Origin: Lewinellaceae bacterium
GTDB taxonomy: Bacteria; Bacteroidota; Bacteroidia; Chitinophagales; Saprospiraceae
NCBI GenBank assembly: GCA_020636435.1
Contig: JACJXX010000002.1
Coordinates: 2,976,001 to 3,040,000, forward strand
DNA length: 64,000 nucleotides
Reading direction: 5' to 3'
The notes below the pieces were generated by a model. The model made no database searches, was not told the DNA's origin, and saw nothing but the letters and a program-made list of their open reading frames with translations. This document shows positions 55,519-63,617 of the stretch, piece after piece. The position numbers and the translations under genes are program-made. Within the stretch, counting starts at the first letter, position 1. Each line of letters starts with the position of its first letter.

Positions 55519-55569
55519 TTAAAAAACCTTTAGTAACGGGCAAAACGTGGTTATTTTTTCATAAATGGT

Positions 55570-55577
55570 TATTTTTG
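55570..55577 (+). promoter_or_regulatory. Bacteroidota -7 box before the MNT/HEPN remnant
   Basis: TATTTTTG matches TAnnTTTG, 14 bases before the ATG at 55592. It suggests that the toxin-antitoxin remnant kept its promoter, which could now drive the fragments behind it. Confidence 0.45.
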
Positions 55578-55591
55578 TAAAAATTTTAGCC

Positions 55592-55796
55592 ATGATCAGC
55601 AAATCCCAAATTGATGAAGTGGTTCAGGCAATGTTTGACAGCTCAAAATCCACATGATTGGATAACCAAGGCTGAACGGGATCTGGAGCTTGCCAGGGAC
55701 GCTTTTCAAATGAACAAGGATTATTGGGATTTAATCTGCTACCATTGCCAACAAGCAACGGAGAAGTTTTTTTTAAGCCTACCTCATCCACTATGA
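55592..55796 (+). pseudogene. MNT/HEPN toxin-antitoxin remnant
   Basis: The first 21 codons (MISKSQIDEVVQAMFDSSK, stop at 55655) are the start of a small minimal nucleotidyltransferase, cut before its GSYARG motif. Overlapping in another frame from about 55647, HDWITKAERDLELARDAF and CYHCQQATEKFF are the N-terminal helices of a HEPN-domain protein, which stops after about 50 residues at 55796. Normally the two are adjacent complete genes forming a toxin-antitoxin pair. Here one deletion has fused the front of one to the front of the other and a second has removed the rest. Confidence 0.75.
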
Positions 55797-56161
55797 AAAA
55801 GATATTCTCCCTTCTCCATCTTTGTGCCCTTGGTTTTCTTTTTGCCACCGCCCAGCCCCTGGCCTTCCCCGAAGCGGACGGCTACGGCCGGTTCGCCGTT
55901 GGCGGCAGAGGCGGCGACGTATACGTCGTCACTTCCCTGGAAGACCAGGCGGACGATCCGGCACCAGGCACCTTGCGCCACGCCATCGAACAAAAGGGCG
56001 CCCGAACGGTGGTGTTTGCCGTCTCCGGCGTCATTCAATTAAAGGATGACCTGCGCATCAAAAACGACAGCATCACCATTGCCGGGCAGACGTCGCCCGG
56101 CGGCATTTGCCTGCGGGGCGCCACCACGCGCGTCGACGCCGATCAGGTGATCATCCGCTAG
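55793..56161 (+). pseudogene. PL1 pectate lyase, N-terminal fragment
   Basis: 122 residues with a signal peptide (LLHLCALGFLFATAQ) and the PL1 start: FPEADGYGRFAVGGRGG, FAVSGVIQL, ITIAGQTSPGG and finally DADQVIIR before a TAG at 56159. The intact PL1 enzyme at 43676 continues VIIRFMRFRLGD at this very point, so all catalytic parts are missing. The ATG at 55793 overlaps the end of the HEPN remnant by four bases. The TAG is in frame with the next fragment, so it is a direct fusion interrupted by one stop codon. Confidence 0.8.
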
Positions 56162-57403
56162 AAGGAAGAGCTGAATTTTGAGTTAAGGCCGGGAGAGTCG
56201 GTGGCGTTTCGGCACCGGGTGGTTATTTTTGATGGGAGCGATCCTTCGCAGGAGGAGGTGGAGGGGGCGTATTGGGAGTTTTGCCGAAGCCTGGAGACTT
56301 CGGCGAGCGTTCCATTTCAGGTACAGGAAGGCTTGTTCGACCATTCGGAACCGGAAACGTTAGGGCTCCCTCCGGCGCCAGGCGCCGAAACCTTCACAAT
56401 CTTTCGTCCGCAGAAGGGTGAAAACAGATACAATCACGGGGCCGTGTTGATGCCTTTCAAAGGCCGTTTGTATGCCCAGTGGCAAACCTCTGCCAGGGAT
56501 GAAGATGCCCCCGATACCCATGTGGCATACAGCAGCAGCCCAAATGGCAAAGACTGGACAGAACCGAAAACGCTAGCCCCGCAATGGGAAGGCGGCTATA
56601 AAACCGGCGGCGGATGGTGGACGGACGGGGAAACCCTGGTTGCTTATATCAACGCCTGGCCCCGCCGGCCCGGCACCCTTAGGGAGGGGTATACCGAATA
56701 TATGACCAGCACGGACGGGGACAACTGGACAACGCCCCAGCTGCTCCTCGACAACAAAGGGCAACCCGTAAATGGCGTCATCGAGCAGGGCATCCATGCT
56801 TTGCCGGACGGCAGGATCATCGGCGCTGTGCACCTGCAACCGGGCCTGATCGCATCTCCTTATTACACGGACAACCCCAGCGGCATAAGCGGATGGACAA
56901 AAGGCAGCATGCCAAACCTCCCCCACAGCGGAACGGTTAGCCGCGAATTGGAGCCAGCTTGGTTCTACCGGGCAGATGGAGCTATCGTCATGGTATTCCG
57001 CGACCAGGATAGCAGCTTCCGGAAACTGGCATCTGTAAGCTTTGACCGCGGAAAAACATGGACGGCCCCGGTTTTATCTGAAATGCCCGACTCCCGTTCC
57101 AAACAAAGTGCCGGCAACCTCCCGGACGGTACGGCTTTCCAGGCGAACAACCCTTCCGGAAATAAAAACCGGTACCCGCTGGCCGTAGCCCTGAGCGCCG
57201 ACGGAAAGTTGTTTGACCGGGCCTACCTGCTCCGAAGCGGTGGGGCCGGCCTGCAGGAGCGCCGCTATGAAGGCCGTTATAAAAGGCCAGGATACAGTTA
57301 TCCGAAAAGCGTCGTCTGGAATGGATATCTGTATGTATCTTATGCGACGAATAAGGAGGATGTTGAGTTGACCAGGGTGCCGTGGGAGGGGTTAAGTGAG
57401 TAG
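56162..57403 (+). CDS. Sialidase-like (BNR) protein fused to a DUF6807-like tail fragment
   Basis: The frame continues after the TAG. Residues about 1-40 (FELRPGESVAFRHRVVIFDG and a PSQEEVEGAYWEF stretch) resemble the C-terminus of DUF6807/PmoA-like proteins. Next comes RSLETSASV, which is a translated copy of a dispersed hairpin repeat (56283-56303). From about residue 68 a six-bladed sialidase-like propeller runs to the end, starting with AETFTIFRPQKGENRYNHGAV and including CSFDRG-like wording (ASVSFDRGKTWTAPV). The propeller looks complete but has lost its own start and signal peptide. A GTG at 56201 is the first possible start. Whether it is expressed, and on which substrate it would act, is open. 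Confidence 0.65.
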   Translation, partial: KEELNFELRPGESVAFRHRVVIFDGSDPSQEEVEGAYWEFCRSLETSASVPFQVQEGLFDHSEPETLGLPPAPGAETFTIFRPQKGENRYNHGAVLMPFKGRLYAQWQTSARDEDAPDTHVAYSSSPNGKDWTEPKTLAPQWEGGYKTGGGWWTDGETLVAYINAWPRRPGTLREGYTEYMTSTDGDNWTTPQLLLDNKGQPVNGVIEQGIHALPDGRIIGAVHLQPGLIASPYYTDNPSGISGWTKGSMPNLPHSGTVSRELEPAWFYRADGAIVMVFRDQDSSFRKLASVSFDRGKTWTAPVLSEMPDSRSKQSAGNLPDGTAFQANNPSGNKNRYPLAVALSADGKLFDRAYLLRSGGAGLQERRYEGRYKRPGYSYPKSVVWNGYLYVSYATNKEDVELTRVPWEGLSE

Positions 57404-57406
57404 TTC

Positions 57407-57454
57407 GTCGAAGTCTGGAGACTTCGAAGAGCGACTTCGACGAGCGGCTTTTTA
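57407..57454. repeat. Dispersed hairpin repeat after the BNR gene
   Basis: GTCGAAGTCT and AGACTTCGA form a hairpin (57407-57427), followed by a second CGACTTCGACGAGC and a T run (about 57428-57454). It matches the copies at 16662 and 56283 and probably terminates the gene before it, and possibly the convergent one. Confidence 0.65.
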
Positions 57455-58345
57455 AGGCGCCACCACTCCCCTGTTCCGAAGCCAATCCTCCAGCCTGTCC
57501 TTCCAGCCTGACAGCACGGGGTCGTCCGGAGCGAAGCCGGCGCCGTGGCGGCCTTTTTCGTAGATGTGCAGCTCGGCGGGGATGCCGGCTTCTCTTAGCG
57601 CCAGGTAGAAAAGGACGCTGTTTTCCGGAGGCACGCTCGTATCCGCATCCGTATGGAACAGAAAAGTTGGCGGTGTCAGCGGTTGCACCTGGGTTTCATT
57701 CGACAAGTAATTGACATCTTCTATCCGGGGCGTAGGCCCCAGCAGATTCTGGCGCGAGCCGGCGTGCACGTATTTGGTGTTCAGGGAAATAACCGGATAG
57801 GCCAGCACCATAAAATTGGGCAGGCAGCTGGCCCGCTCTACCGGGTCTTCCGCTTCGGGTCGCCCGTCGTCGAAGTGGGTGCCGAGGGTAGAAGCCAGGT
57901 GGCCGCCGGCGGAAAAGCCCATGACGCCGATCTTGTCGGGATTGATGCCCCATTTTTGGGCGCCGGAGCGGATGATGCGCAACCCCCGTTTGGCGTCGTT
58001 GAGCATGGCGGGATGCTGGTATTCGGTTCCTTCCGGGTTGCCCAGGCGGTATTTGAGGACGAAAGCGTGAATGCCCAGCGAATTGTACCATTCGGCTATC
58101 CTGGTGCCTTCCTTTTCTATCGCAAGGTGGCCGTAGCCGCCGCCGGGACAGATCATGACAGCGGCGCCGGTGGCTTCATCCGCATCCGCCAGGTAGATGA
58201 AGAGGGAAGGTTTGTCTTTGGGTTCCTGGCCCAGGGAACCTGGTGTGCCGTTGGGGTACAGGAGGAGTTCTTCCTGGGCGAAGAGCGAAGGGGAAAACAG
58301 AACAAGCAAGACGATGGTGTGGAACAGGTTGCGGAATGAATACAT
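57452..58345 (-). CDS. Secreted alpha/beta-hydrolase (carbohydrate esterase-like)
   Basis: 297 residues with a signal peptide (VLLVLFSPSLFAQ). The alpha/beta hydrolase marks are the oxyanion loop CPGGGYGHLA, the nucleophile S145 in GFSAGGH, FHTDADTSVPPENS with the acid, and the catalytic His in KGRHGAGF. This pattern is common in acetylxylan or acetyl-sugar esterases of Bacteroidota. It probably removes acetyl groups from plant polysaccharides in the periplasm. It resembles domain 1 of the 32400 fusion only in the general fold. Confidence 0.85.
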   Translation of the reverse strand: MYSFRNLFHTIVLLVLFSPSLFAQEELLLYPNGTPGSLGQEPKDKPSLFIYLADADEATGAAVMICPGGGYGHLAIEKEGTRIAEWYNSLGIHAFVLKYRLGNPEGTEYQHPAMLNDAKRGLRIIRSGAQKWGINPDKIGVMGFSAGGHLASTLGTHFDDGRPEAEDPVERASCLPNFMVLAYPVISLNTKYVHAGSRQNLLGPTPRIEDVNYLSNETQVQPLTPPTFLFHTDADTSVPPENSVLFYLALREAGIPAELHIYEKGRHGAGFAPDDPVLSGWKDRLEDWLRNRGVVAP

Positions 58346-58431
58346 GATTAAATAAGGTTTAGCCTCTTGCGATAAATATACGGAAGATTGCCAACTATTT
58401 AAGTTGGCAAATTGGCTGAAGGGGTATCCGT

Positions 58432-58568
58432 CTAAGGTTGGTCAGTTGTCGGTTGCCCGTTGATGGTTGTCCGTTGCGCTGGGTAGCCATACGTTTGGCA
58501 GCCAGCAAGTTGCAACAGCGGTCAACGGACAACAGGTAACGGACAACAACCCGTGTGGCCAATGTTAG
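58432..58568. repeat. Degenerate CTAAGGTTGG inverted repeat
   Basis: CTAAGGTTGG (58432 onward) and CCAATGTTAG (58559-58568) are degenerate inverse copies of the CTAACGTTGG motif seen at 32175. Between them lie further GGTTGTCCGTT-type units in both orientations. The block ends next to the left end of the insertion sequence. No gene is present between 58346 and the insertion sequence. Confidence 0.6.
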
Positions 58569-58607
58569 ACAGGTAGCCGCCTAACCATAGTCCGCACATA
58601 TTGCATA

Positions 58608-59501
58608 TTAAGTAATAGTCCATTCGTTTAGGGCATTGCCCAAGGCTTTATCTGTGTGATAAATAATCCTGATTTGGCGGCCTCGCTGCCGTTGTTTGTC
58701 GAGGAGCTGTTTCCTTGTTTGATTGGCTTTGTCAAAATCCACTTGTTGGAGAGCGTTGAGGAATTGCTGCGGCTGCTGGCTAAAATAAGGTTTGCAAAAT
58801 ATTAGTTGCTCCCCCTGCACCACCAGCGGCTTGGCGCTGGATTTATGCCCGGTGGCCCTGCGAATAGCTCGCTTTAACTGGTTATGGCTAGCTTCCAAGG
58901 CATTATTGTCATTTGGGATAAAGCCGTAATCATAGCAGGTGAACAGGTTGGCTTTCCAATTGTCATAGGTGTTGTTAAAGTGGCGGACAAATGAACGCGC
59001 TAAAGGCGAAACGGCCTTGTGTTGGTTTTGAAACTCGGCCAAAAGCTGCTCTGCCTTTTGCTTCACCTCGGCCGCAGTATGTTTTTCGCGATAATCCTTG
59101 GCATGGCGCAGCGGCTTTTTGTCTTCTGGCATTTGCTGTTTTGGCCCATATAAGCAGCCGGCAAGCTGTTCCAAAAAGCGTTGCCCTATTTTTAAATCCG
59201 GGTAAGCGCCATGCCAGGCTTCCAAACTGCCAGCCAATAGCTTGGCCAAGCGCTTCAATAAGGGGTGGGGTTGTATTTGTTGCATTTTCTCAATGGTTTC
59301 GATAGCGCTGGAGAATTGCTCGTACATTTGTACGCCTCTTAATTCATAATTGGCGCTCAACGAGCGCTTGATCCAGCTTCGAGGCAATAGGCACAGGGTA
59401 GCTATTGCGCTTTGTTGTTGTTTGGACAAGCCCGGGGCAGCCTGCTGGCCAAGCTGCTCTAAATCTTTTTCTATTTGCTTTAAGCCCCGGAGTTTTTTTT
59501 T
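58608..59501 (-). CDS. Transposase, second frame (orfB)
   Basis: About 297 residues following the A9 slippage site, reading KKKLRGLKQIEKDLEQLGQQ. It contains the last catalytic acid in NDNNALEASHNQLKRAIRR and a basic C-terminal tail. It has no good start of its own, so it is probably translated only after a frameshift from orfA; joined, the protein has about 565 residues. The stop lies inside the left terminal repeat. Confidence 0.8.
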   Translation of the reverse strand, partial: KKKLRGLKQIEKDLEQLGQQAAPGLSKQQQSAIATLCLLPRSWIKRSLSANYELRGVQMYEQFSSAIETIEKMQQIQPHPLLKRLAKLLAGSLEAWHGAYPDLKIGQRFLEQLAGCLYGPKQQMPEDKKPLRHAKDYREKHTAAEVKQKAEQLLAEFQNQHKAVSPLARSFVRHFNNTYDNWKANLFTCYDYGFIPNDNNALEASHNQLKRAIRRATGHKSSAKPLVVQGEQLIFCKPYFSQQPQQFLNALQQVDFDKANQTRKQLLDKQRQRGRQIRIIYHTDKALGNALNEWTIT

Positions 59502-60304
59502 ATAGCCTTGCCCATTTGGCTGTCCGCCTGCTGCACAGGCTTGCCCATGGCTTTGAGGAAATGGGCTTGGCACATATGGATAGGCGCCCCTTCAAATACT
59601 TGCTCTATGGCTGGGATAAAGCCGTTTTGCTTGTCGCATAGCCACCCCCCAACTTCAATGCCCAATTTGTCCGTTAAGCCTTTCAAGGGCCTAAACAAGC
59701 CCTTTTCTAAATGCTCCGCGTCGCTGTGTTCCAAGTAGCGCCCAAACAAAATAATGCCGCTTTGAGCTTCTCTAACCACATACAAAACCGAATTGCCCTG
59801 CTCCGGCGCTATGCCGTCCACGGTTAAACACAACTGGCTTATGCCCGAGCTTTTCAATAGCTTTTTTAGCCGGCCTTTGTCGCTCTCTCTTTCGCATAAG
59901 CACATTTGAACCCGCTTAAATATATTTTCTACGCTGCGCTCTCCCATTTTCAAATGCGGGTATTGGCCTTTTACTTCTTGTAAAATCTCGCTAACGCTGC
60001 GCTTCAGGTTCAGGCGTTGATAGCCGATTTGCGCATAGACGGCTAAACTGTAATCCGATTTTGGGTAGATTAGCCTCCTGTACGCCTTTGGATATACCCG
60101 TATGCCTTTACAGCTACACCTTTCATTAATGCACCGCCCTAGCTCTATATCCAGGTAATAATGGCCTTTTAAATCTTGCAAGCTCCGCCGGGTGTGGGTT
60201 TTCACCAGGGGAGTGCCGCAATTTACGCAATCCTTATACGGTATCTTTAGCAATAATTTCTCTTTGGCCTCGCCTTGGTTTAACTTTGTTGATAACTCTT
60301 CCAT
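59480..60304 (-). CDS. Transposase, first frame (orfA)
   Basis: 274 residues. A zinc-ribbon-like N-terminus (CVNCGTPLVKTHTRR, later CINERCSCKG) precedes helices with SDYSLAVYAQIGYQRLNL. The DDE core begins with the first Asp in LCLTVDGIAPEQG, and the second region is WLCDKQNGFIPAIEQVFEG followed by CQAHFLKAMG (a CxxH motif as in MULE/IS256-type folds). It ends soon after an A9 run (T9 at 59493-59501 on the plus strand), where the continuing homologous sequence shifts to the orfB frame. This is a classic slippage or frameshift arrangement. Confidence 0.85.
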   Translation of the reverse strand: MEELSTKLNQGEAKEKLLLKIPYKDCVNCGTPLVKTHTRRSLQDLKGHYYLDIELGRCINERCSCKGIRVYPKAYRRLIYPKSDYSLAVYAQIGYQRLNLKRSVSEILQEVKGQYPHLKMGERSVENIFKRVQMCLCERESDKGRLKKLLKSSGISQLCLTVDGIAPEQGNSVLYVVREAQSGIILFGRYLEHSDAEHLEKGLFRPLKGLTDKLGIEVGGWLCDKQNGFIPAIEQVFEGAPIHMCQAHFLKAMGKPVQQADSQMGKAIKKNSGA

Positions 60305-60344
60305 GCATTGGTAACGTATTTATATGCAATATGTGCGAACTATG

Positions 60345-60771
60345 CGCCTAACGTTGGACAGCGTTGATAGCCAATGGGTTGCCAAGCCTCGTCGAACCTT
60401 GAACGCCGAACAACCGAACGCCGAACTTGTCCAGTGTTCGACTGAGCTCACGCCGAAGTCCTTAGACCAGTAGCCCCCTTTTCCCGGTTAAGGTTGATTG
60501 CCAAAGGGTTAGCCGCCTCCCGGGTAACTTCTCAATAAATGTCGTTTTGCTGCCAGTCCTGTAAGGACGAAAGGCCGTTGCCAGGGCCATGAGGCCCTGG
60601 GAATGGGGTTTAGCGTTGTTTTAGTCCTGTAAGGACGAAAGGTTTTATTCTATATATTGAGAAGCTACCCTCCCGGGAATCCGTTAGAAGCGCTCACCGG
60701 AATCCGGTATTTTGAGCAAAAAGGCGATAGGCACGGCAGCCGAAAGCGGCCATCCCGGCGTTGAAGGAGAA
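60345..60771. repeat. Repeat-rich gap upstream of the histidine kinase
   Basis: It starts with the target duplication and a CTAACGTTGGACAGCG copy (60348-60363). A MITE-like block lies at about 60517-60676: inverse ends (CCCGGGTAACTTCTCAATA and an imperfect complement) enclose two direct copies of AGTCCTGTAAGGACGAAAGG (60555-60574, 60623-60642). No gene is seen. A weak ribosome-binding-like AAGGAGA precedes the kinase start. Confidence 0.7.
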
Positions 60772-62691
60772 ATGGCAGACATGAAACACTGGAGAAGATG
60801 GACGTTGGCCCTCGGTTGTATGACGGTTGCCCTGGCGGCGCGGGCCCATCCCATTGTGGTGGACAGCAATTTTTTTTGCCTGATGCTGGGCAATGAGGTG
60901 CAATTCCTGGAAACGGCGGCCGATACCTTCACGCTGGAAGATGTGCTGAAGTTGCCGGCAGAAGCCTTCCAACGGCGGCCCAAGCCCGGTTTTTTTTTCG
61001 GCCTGCAGGACAAGGGGTTCTGGCTGCGCTTTAGCCTTCGGGCGGAGCAAGGCGCCGACCTGATCTTTGAGATGGCCAACCCCTACATCCAGGAATTTCA
61101 GTTTTTCGCCCTTGCCGGGGAAGAGTTGTTGCAAGCGGACACGCTTGGGGCGGATTTCAGCTTTGCATGCCGGCCAAATTTACACCGCAACTGGCAAATC
61201 CCACTGCTTATCCCACCAACCGACAGCGTCCTGTGCCTGCTCCACATACCGCCGGGGCGGAGCCCGCTGTTGTTCGACCTCTATCTTTGGGGCCGTGAGA
61301 GCCGAAAGATGGGGCAGGAATACCTGGAAAGCGGCATCCTCACTGCTTTTTTCCTCATTCTTCTTGTATACCTGGTGCTCATTTTTCTGGTCAACCTGGT
61401 GGCGCGCTTTCAATCCCTTTGGTATTATTTCGCCTATGTTGCACTGGGCGCCCTGCTGTTGTTTTCAAGCCTGGGGTTGAGCTACTGCTACCTCTGGCCG
61501 GGAAAGCCCTATGTGCACCAGGCCTCCGAAATGGCGATCTCCAACCTTCACCTGCTCGCCGGGTTGCAGTTTGTGCGGGTGTATTTCAGCACCTCCCGTT
61601 TTTTCCCGGTTCTCAACCGCTTGATGATCATCACCATGGGCATTTCAGCAACGCTTATTCCCTTTGCTATTGTCCATCCTTATGCTCCCCTGCGCTTTTC
61701 TCACCTGCTCTATATCCTCCACTATTTGGTGTTTATGGCGGGCTTTTGCTGGACGGTTGGGGTGTTTGTGATGTCAATCGTCAAGCGGCAACGCATTCAA
61801 GCGGGGTGGTTCCTGTTTGGTTTCAGCCTGCACGGCCTGGGCATTGCCCTGACCATCCTGCAATACATCGGCTGGTTTCCATTTGTATCTTCTACCCGCT
61901 GGCTGTACAACCTGGGCGCCCCGTTAACTTTTTTTCCCCAGATGGCCATGATGGCGGGCACCCTGATCGAAGTGCCGGTACTCTTTTATGTGGCATTCAA
62001 CCGCTTCCGCAGCTTGTATGAAGACGCTCAAAAACAAGCGGTTTCCCGGGAAAACAACCTCAACAACCTGGTGATGAGCATCGAGAACGAACGCCAGCGG
62101 CTGGGGCAGGACCTGCATGATTCATTAGGGGTGCAACTGGCGGCCATCAAGATGAAACTCTCCGTGCTTCAGGAAAAGTCCGCTGGTGAGCAAGGCCTGG
62201 AACTGGGGCTGGTGGTTCATGATCTGGCCCAGGCGCACCAGGAGATGCGCGCCATCAGCCACGACCTGATGCCGCCTGCTCTCGAACGGCAAGGTTTGGC
62301 CGTCGCCGTAGAAAACCTGCTGCAACGGATGCAATCCGTCCGGCCCGGGCTGAAAATGCACTTTTTCAATAATGCGCCCCTTGAAAAACTGACACCCCGG
62401 GCACGGCTCCACCTGTACCGCATCCTGTCGGAACTGATCACCAACGCCGTCAAACACGCCGATGCCCATGAACTCAACGTTCAGCTGACCCGTTATGACG
62501 GCAGCATTCAGGCCAGCGTGGAAGACGATGGCAACGGATTCGACCCGGCGGGGCTCGGTAGCCAAGGCATCGGCCTGGGCAACATCGAATACCGGGCTAA
62601 AGCGCTCGGCGGCCGCTTCGACCTCGATGCCCGGCCGGGAAGGGGTACTTTTGCCAGTATTGAGGTGCCGTTGGAAAAAGTGCTGGGGTAA
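60772..62691 (+). CDS. 7TMR-DISM sensor histidine kinase (NarX/DesK-type)
   Basis: 639 residues from the ATG at 60772 (or 60781, with AAGGAGA at 60763-60769 better spaced for the latter); the frame is open to 60712. A signal peptide is followed by an extracellular 7TMR-DISMED2-like beta domain (about 30-185), seven membrane helices (about 190-400), a coiled coil, and a HisKA_3 domain with H449 in GQDLHDSLGVQLAAI. The HATPase has ELITNAVKHADA, EDDGNGFD and GIGLGNIEYRAKALGG. It pairs with a NarL-type regulator, most likely the one encoded tail-to-tail at 62852. The signal sensed, possibly a carbohydrate, is unknown. Confidence 0.93.
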   Translation: MADMKHWRRWTLALGCMTVALAARAHPIVVDSNFFCLMLGNEVQFLETAADTFTLEDVLKLPAEAFQRRPKPGFFFGLQDKGFWLRFSLRAEQGADLIFEMANPYIQEFQFFALAGEELLQADTLGADFSFACRPNLHRNWQIPLLIPPTDSVLCLLHIPPGRSPLLFDLYLWGRESRKMGQEYLESGILTAFFLILLVYLVLIFLVNLVARFQSLWYYFAYVALGALLLFSSLGLSYCYLWPGKPYVHQASEMAISNLHLLAGLQFVRVYFSTSRFFPVLNRLMIITMGISATLIPFAIVHPYAPLRFSHLLYILHYLVFMAGFCWTVGVFVMSIVKRQRIQAGWFLFGFSLHGLGIALTILQYIGWFPFVSSTRWLYNLGAPLTFFPQMAMMAGTLIEVPVLFYVAFNRFRSLYEDAQKQAVSRENNLNNLVMSIENERQRLGQDLHDSLGVQLAAIKMKLSVLQEKSAGEQGLELGLVVHDLAQAHQEMRAISHDLMPPALERQGLAVAVENLLQRMQSVRPGLKMHFFNNAPLEKLTPRARLHLYRILSELITNAVKHADAHELNVQLTRYDGSIQASVEDDGNGFDPAGLGSQGIGLGNIEYRAKALGGRFDLDARPGRGTFASIEVPLEKVLG

Positions 62692-62699
62692 AGGGGCAA

Positions 62700-62824
62700 T
62701 GGTTAAATTGTTGTATGGCTATATGGTTAAATTGTTATATGGCTATATGGTTATATGGTTACGCGACATGGTGGCCCGGCCTGGGTACAACGTACATGCC
62801 CGTACATCGTACATACCGTACATC
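62700..62824. repeat. Simple repeats between kinase and regulator
   Basis: Tandem ATGGTTAAATTG and ATGGCTATATGG units (62700-62760) are followed by three GTACATCGTACA-type units (to 62824). Both kinds recur elsewhere in the window. No terminator is obvious. Confidence 0.7.
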
Positions 62825-62851
62825 GTACACCACTTTGAGTTAAGTTTCGAA

Positions 62852-63505
62852 TTAAATACAATGGAGTTCGCGGCCCTTATTGACGGCCTCCACTGCGTTT
62901 TTGGCATCCAGCTTGGAGAAGATGTTTTTGCGGTGAGAATCTACGGTATTGATGGCGATGCAAAGCATTTCGGCAATTTCAGCGGTGGATTTCCCTTCGG
63001 CGATCAGGGCCAGCACCTCTTTTTCCCGGGGGGTCAGCGGGCAGTCCCCGCTAGTGCCCAAGGCCACCTGAGGGCGTTCCAGCAGCAACAGTACCAGCCG
63101 GGTCAAAACCTGGGGGTCAAAAAAATAATGGCCAGCTTCTACTTCCCGGAAAGCCCGGGTCAGGTCCTCCTTCGAGCTGCCTTTCAGTACATAACCCTTA
63201 ATCCCTTTAGCCAGGCCCTCCATAATGAAAGATGGGTCGTCGCGTTCGGTCAGGAAAATCACTTTGGCATCCGGTTGCCGGCCGAGCAGGCGTTCCAGCA
63301 CTTCCATGCCGTCCATATCGGGCATGCGCAGGTCCAGCAAGACCTGGCTAGGCTGTTCACGCAGGCAAAGCTCCAGCCCTTCCCGCCCTCCAGCCGCTAC
63401 TCCTACGACTTCCACTTCTTCCACTCCCGATAGCAGGGCGGTGAGGGCCTCCAGCCACATTTTGTGGTCATCGATCAAAGCGATGCGGATCGGTTTCTCA
63501 GGCAT
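62852..63505 (-). CDS. NarL/LuxR-family response regulator
   Basis: 217 residues from the ATG at 63505, where the receiver domain starts; the frame is open to 63679 but without recognisable sequence. The receiver has the acidic pair D12-D13 and phosphorylated D58 in LLDLRMPDMDG. The C-terminal helix-turn-helix starts LTPREKEVLALIAEGKSTAEIAEML and includes NTVDSHRKNIFSKL. It would be phosphorylated by the 7TMR-DISM kinase and bind DNA as a dimer. It lies on the opposite strand from that kinase, tail-to-tail. Confidence 0.93.
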   Translation of the reverse strand: MPEKPIRIALIDDHKMWLEALTALLSGVEEVEVVGVAAGGREGLELCLREQPSQVLLDLRMPDMDGMEVLERLLGRQPDAKVIFLTERDDPSFIMEGLAKGIKGYVLKGSSKEDLTRAFREVEAGHYFFDPQVLTRLVLLLLERPQVALGTSGDCPLTPREKEVLALIAEGKSTAEIAEMLCIAINTVDSHRKNIFSKLDAKNAVEAVNKGRELHCI

Positions 63506-63617
63506 GAGAATGGTTTTCACCAAAGATAAGACAGGATTGGCTGGTTTTTGCAGGTTTGTGGCAGGATTTGCGGAGTAAAGTAGGGCGCTGAGCTCACTGA
63601 ACTGCTCACGGGCGTGG

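Larger units (their letters stand above)
58586..60344 (-). mobile_element. Insertion sequence with 23-bp inverted ends and 8-bp target duplication
   Basis: Ends at 58586-58608 and 60322-60344 are inverted copies with one mismatch over 23 bp. CGCCTAAC occurs directly outside both (58578-58585 and 60345-60352), a perfect 8-bp target duplication. The 1759-bp element carries the transposase in two frames on the minus strand. The combination (8-bp duplication, DDE with CxxH-type motif, split frame) does not let me name the IS family with certainty. The perfect duplication suggests a recent insertion. Confidence 0.93.

Noticed and set aside
50981..55796. Possible novel defence island (AAA15 ATPase plus MNT/HEPN)
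   Set aside because: Both systems are broken by deletions and frame loss, so an active defence function cannot be supported.
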